From positions 1 through 15,119 of the forward strand of contig JAZNXU010000037.1 of the NCBI GenBank assembly GCA_045594065.1: a stretch of DNA of 15,119 bases, written 5' to 3'. The translations under genes and the position numbers were made by a program. The first letter of the stretch is position 1. Each line of letters begins with the position of its first letter. Under the pieces are notes generated by a model. The model ran no database searches. It was not told the origin of the DNA and worked only from the letters and a program-made list of their open reading frames with translations. This document shows, piece by piece, positions 12,731 through 15,119 of this stretch. Source of the DNA: SIG565 sp045594065 (lineage in GTDB: Bacteria > Bacillota > Clostridia > Oscillospirales > Acutalibacteraceae).

Positions 12731-14380
12731 TCATGCCAACTCTTCCTCAGGCGGAAACAGAGGCTCGACGATCTCTGCCCCACCCTTTATAAATATTCTT
12801 AAATTGAGATCTTTTGTCACCTGAATTGAATTCACAATTCGGTGAATGATGGCATCATCGAACTCGGTCATTACCGGCTTCAACTGTTTGGTGTAATTTT
12901 CAATCCGTTCGATTTCTTCTCTGGCTTTTTCATTACACTTTATATGTGTCATAAGCATATCCCGTCTCTCCCGAAGGTCTTTTATCCTTTGGGAACAGTC
13001 GGCGATGGCTTCAGTATACCGATCTTTATTAAATTTTGACTGAATCGCCAGGTCTGCAAGCTCTTCAATACGGATCTGCTCGTCGTGAATTCCCTTTTCG
13101 ACCAGATATAATTCATCGGTATTTACATCAGAAGTAGCATAAATAAGTTTGCTTTTTAGAAGCTCGTACCCGTCTTCTCTCCCCTGCAGCACGCGGGAGA
13201 TGGCACGACAAATAGCAGCTTGCAGGTTTTTCTCCTCAAGTCCCTTTGAAAAATCGCAATATTTATCTTTATGGTCCAATCGGCTGATGCAACGCCAATA
13301 GTGATGAACACCATCCTTTTTCTTGTTGGTTTTACGGCGGAAATGACTGCCGCATTCCTCACAAATGAGCAGTTCACTTAACACATATTTTGCACTGTAT
13401 CTTCCTCGGCAGGAAATGGTATTGTCCGATTTGCTTCGCAAAGCATTACGGCGAGCGAATTCTGCCATTGCTGCCTTAAATACATCACGCGGAATAATGG
13501 CAGGATGATCGTTAACCACCAAGTATTTTGTCTTTTGACCGTTGTTAACCTTTTTCTTTTTGGTTAAGCAATCCACACAATAAGTCTTTTGATACATAAC
13601 GTCGCCGCAGTACTTTTCATTCTGCAATATGGCTAGAATTGACGTTGTTTGCCAAACACTTTTACCGTAAAAGGTTTTTATGCCGTTTTCTTCAAGCCAG
13701 TTCTTAATCTGCAAGGCACTTTTGCCATCAAGGAACATATTGAATATCCAACGAACGACCTCGGCTTCACTTTCCACGATAGTTATTTCTTTGGTAGTTT
13801 TATCGCGTCGGTACCCAAACATATTCATATTGCTGCAGTAGGTACCGTTCTCCATCCGTTTTGAAATGCCCCATTTGACGTTGGCGCTGATATTCTCACT
13901 TTCTGACTGCGCCATAACGCTGTAAATGCCTATATACGTTTCACTATCCTCTTTGAGCGAGTTGATATTTTGCTCTTCAAAATAGATAGCAATACCCATC
14001 GCCTTAAGCTTACGCACAAAAGACAGACTATCCACGATATTTCTTGCAAAACGGGAAACCGATTTGGTCAGGATCATATCGATTTTACCCTTTTCGCAAT
14101 CCTTTATCATACGAAGAAATTCATCACGCTTTTTGACCTGCGTTCCGGTAATACCTTCGTCTGCGTATACGTCTACGAACTCCCACTTTTCATTGTTGGC
14201 AATATAACGTGTGTAATAGTCCTTTTGAACGCGGTAACTGTTAAGCTGATCCTCGTCATCGGTAGATACGCGGCAATATGCAGCCACTTTTATTCTTTTA
14301 CCAAACTCAATGCGTGAGCTTTTACCGGCATCGGCAGGAATCTTAGTAACAACCCTTCTTCTTTCAGCGGTTTCAACCAT
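12731..14380 (-). CDS. large serine recombinase (complete)
   Basis: A 549-residue site-specific recombinase, the type that integrates and excises clostridial conjugative and mobilisable elements. The N-terminal resolvase domain (about 30-180) has YCRVST with nucleophile Ser39 and SVSRFARN (107-114) with the catalytic arginines. The recombinase domain is at about 188-312. A zinc ribbon follows, with Cys340, Cys343, Cys364 and Cys375, then a coiled coil (about 425-505) and a short C-terminal tail. All catalytic elements are intact. The start is ATG 14380, preceded by AGGAGGTG with a 7-nt spacer; a longer reading to 14422 has no such site. It overlaps the stop of the upstream recombinase gene by 8 bp, so the two are translationally coupled. 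Tandem recombinases often act together. Confidence 0.95.
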   Translation of the reverse strand: MVETAERRRVVTKIPADAGKSSRIEFGKRIKVAAYCRVSTDDEDQLNSYRVQKDYYTRYIANNEKWEFVDVYADEGITGTQVKKRDEFLRMIKDCEKGKIDMILTKSVSRFARNIVDSLSFVRKLKAMGIAIYFEEQNINSLKEDSETYIGIYSVMAQSESENISANVKWGISKRMENGTYCSNMNMFGYRRDKTTKEITIVESEAEVVRWIFNMFLDGKSALQIKNWLEENGIKTFYGKSVWQTTSILAILQNEKYCGDVMYQKTYCVDCLTKKKKVNNGQKTKYLVVNDHPAIIPRDVFKAAMAEFARRNALRSKSDNTISCRGRYSAKYVLSELLICEECGSHFRRKTNKKKDGVHHYWRCISRLDHKDKYCDFSKGLEEKNLQAAICRAISRVLQGREDGYELLKSKLIYATSDVNTDELYLVEKGIHDEQIRIEELADLAIQSKFNKDRYTEAIADCSQRIKDLRERRDMLMTHIKCNEKAREEIERIENYTKQLKPVMTEFDDAIIHRIVNSIQVTKDLNLRIFIKGGAEIVEPLFPPEEELA

Positions 14381-15119
14381 TGTCGCACACCTCCTCATTA
14401 CCGATTTCTTTACCGTTAACAAAGCGGATGCGGATATTACCGTCCGGCTTAATGATAATAGCAGATACGGTCTTTTTCATAAACGGAATATCCAATGCCT
14501 GTTCATCCTCAGGCACATATTCCAAAAACAAATCATAAAGTGCATCCGAAACAGCGGCGGAAAGGTCGAGCTCCATCTCCGAAAACTTTGCCGTCACGGT
14601 TTCGTATATCAGCTTCATAATCGGATGAAACATCGGGTTTGGCTGTGTAATTAAATACTTTATCTGCCGTTCCTTAAGGCGAATATCCTTTGACGGTACG
14701 TAGGTGCTTTCTCCCTTTGGCAGCATAATGAGGTATGGCTGATTTCTCACCGCATTCATAACCGTTTTTATCCTTGAAAACAACAGCGGGTCATCCAAGT
14801 ATTGGGTTGTAGCAGGACAACCGCCCAAGCAAAGCCAACGCTCACGCACCTTATACTTGCTTTTGCGGGTAAAATGCTTGCCGCAGGTATCGCATATAGT
14901 AGTGGCTTTAAAATAGGCGATTTCCTCGGTGTCTTTTTCTCTGGTGCCACCCTTTTCAGCCTTTTGCTTGACTGCTTTATCAAAGGTTTCCCTATCAACA
15001 ATACGCGGGTATTCCTCATCACCGCAGTAATGCTCGTTTTCTATGATTCGGCAAACCATATTTTTGGTCCACTGAGTCTTATCCTTATAGTAGGAAATCT
15101 GCTTTGCAGTCAGCTCTTT
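14373..15119 (-). CDS. second large serine recombinase, C-terminal part (5' end outside window)
   Basis: The frame is open to the window edge and shows the last 248 residues. Visible are the end of the recombinase domain (WTKNMVCRIIENEHYCGDEEYPRIVDRETFDKAV), a zinc ribbon with Cys76, Cys79, Cys97 and Cys101 of the visible part, and a C-terminal region of about 140 residues that is shorter and less coiled than in the other recombinase. The catalytic serine domain must lie to the right of 15119. The first Met inside the window (15059) is not the start, because conserved domain sequence continues upstream of it. It ends in a TGA inside the start region of the next recombinase gene (ATGGTTGA), giving a tight two-gene operon. 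Confidence 0.92.
   Translation of the reverse strand, partial: KELTAKQISYYKDKTQWTKNMVCRIIENEHYCGDEEYPRIVDRETFDKAVKQKAEKGGTREKDTEEIAYFKATTICDTCGKHFTRKSKYKVRERWLCLGGCPATTQYLDDPLLFSRIKTVMNAVRNQPYLIMLPKGESTYVPSKDIRLKERQIKYLITQPNPMFHPIMKLIYETVTAKFSEMELDLSAAVSDALYDLFLEYVPEDEQALDIPFMKKTVSAIIIKPDGNIRIRFVNGKEIGNEEVCDNG

Noticed and set aside
1..15119. CRISPR array, prophage structural genes or a known multi-gene defence system
   Set aside because: No regularly spaced direct repeats, capsid, tail, Cas or known defence effector genes were seen on either strand.

Overview
The window looks like the chromosome of a low-to-moderate GC Gram-positive anaerobe of the Clostridia, probably an uncultured Oscillospirales/Ruminococcaceae-type gut bacterium. 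The reasons are AGGAGG/AAGGTG-type ribosome binding sites, consensus sigma-A promoters (TTGACA-N17-TATAAT), a ClpC-type unfoldase, an oxygen-labile [4Fe-4S] L-serine dehydratase, a short DtxR-type regulator and clostridial tandem large serine recombinases. The taxonomic placement is inference; no rRNA gene is present.

Layout. 1-1380 is the 3' part of a clpC-type gene, closed by a bidirectional terminator. 1430-4393 is a metal module: a short DtxR-family regulator whose visible metal ligands are of the iron type (Met/Cys) faces a P1B copper-type ATPase, with a strong promoter and a palindromic operator between them. The ATPase carries an extra C-terminal heavy-metal-associated domain that has its own Shine-Dalgarno sequence and ATG. 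A tRNA-Arg(CCG) with terminator follows at 4446-4566.

4787-10142 is a run of minus-strand genes: tspO, a cysteine synthase homologue, an M20 metallopeptidase, a single-chain serine dehydratase (sdaA) and a FAD oxidoreductase with a C-terminal Rieske domain. No terminator is visible between the FAD gene and the cysteine synthase, so these four could be read as one transcript, with extra promoters in front of sdaA and the cysteine synthase. The serine dehydratase, the peptidase and the cysteine synthase together suggest amino-acid breakdown and sulfur amino-acid metabolism. The FAD/Rieske gene is preceded by a leader of about 270 nt with several hairpins, an intrinsic terminator and a hairpin over its ribosome binding site. 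I could not match it to a riboswitch class, and it is the most interesting regulatory object in the window.

10697-12156 is an AT-rich two-gene module: an uncharacterised alpha-helical protein ending in a PspC-like membrane domain, divergent from a 69-residue Cro/C1-type regulator, with repeated TAACC/GGTTA half-sites across the shared promoter. Terminators close both outer ends.

12181-12720 has no believable gene but many inverted repeats. 12731-15119 holds two overlapping minus-strand large serine recombinase genes, the upstream one cut by the window edge. They mark one side of a mobile element that probably extends to the right; no element end could be fixed.
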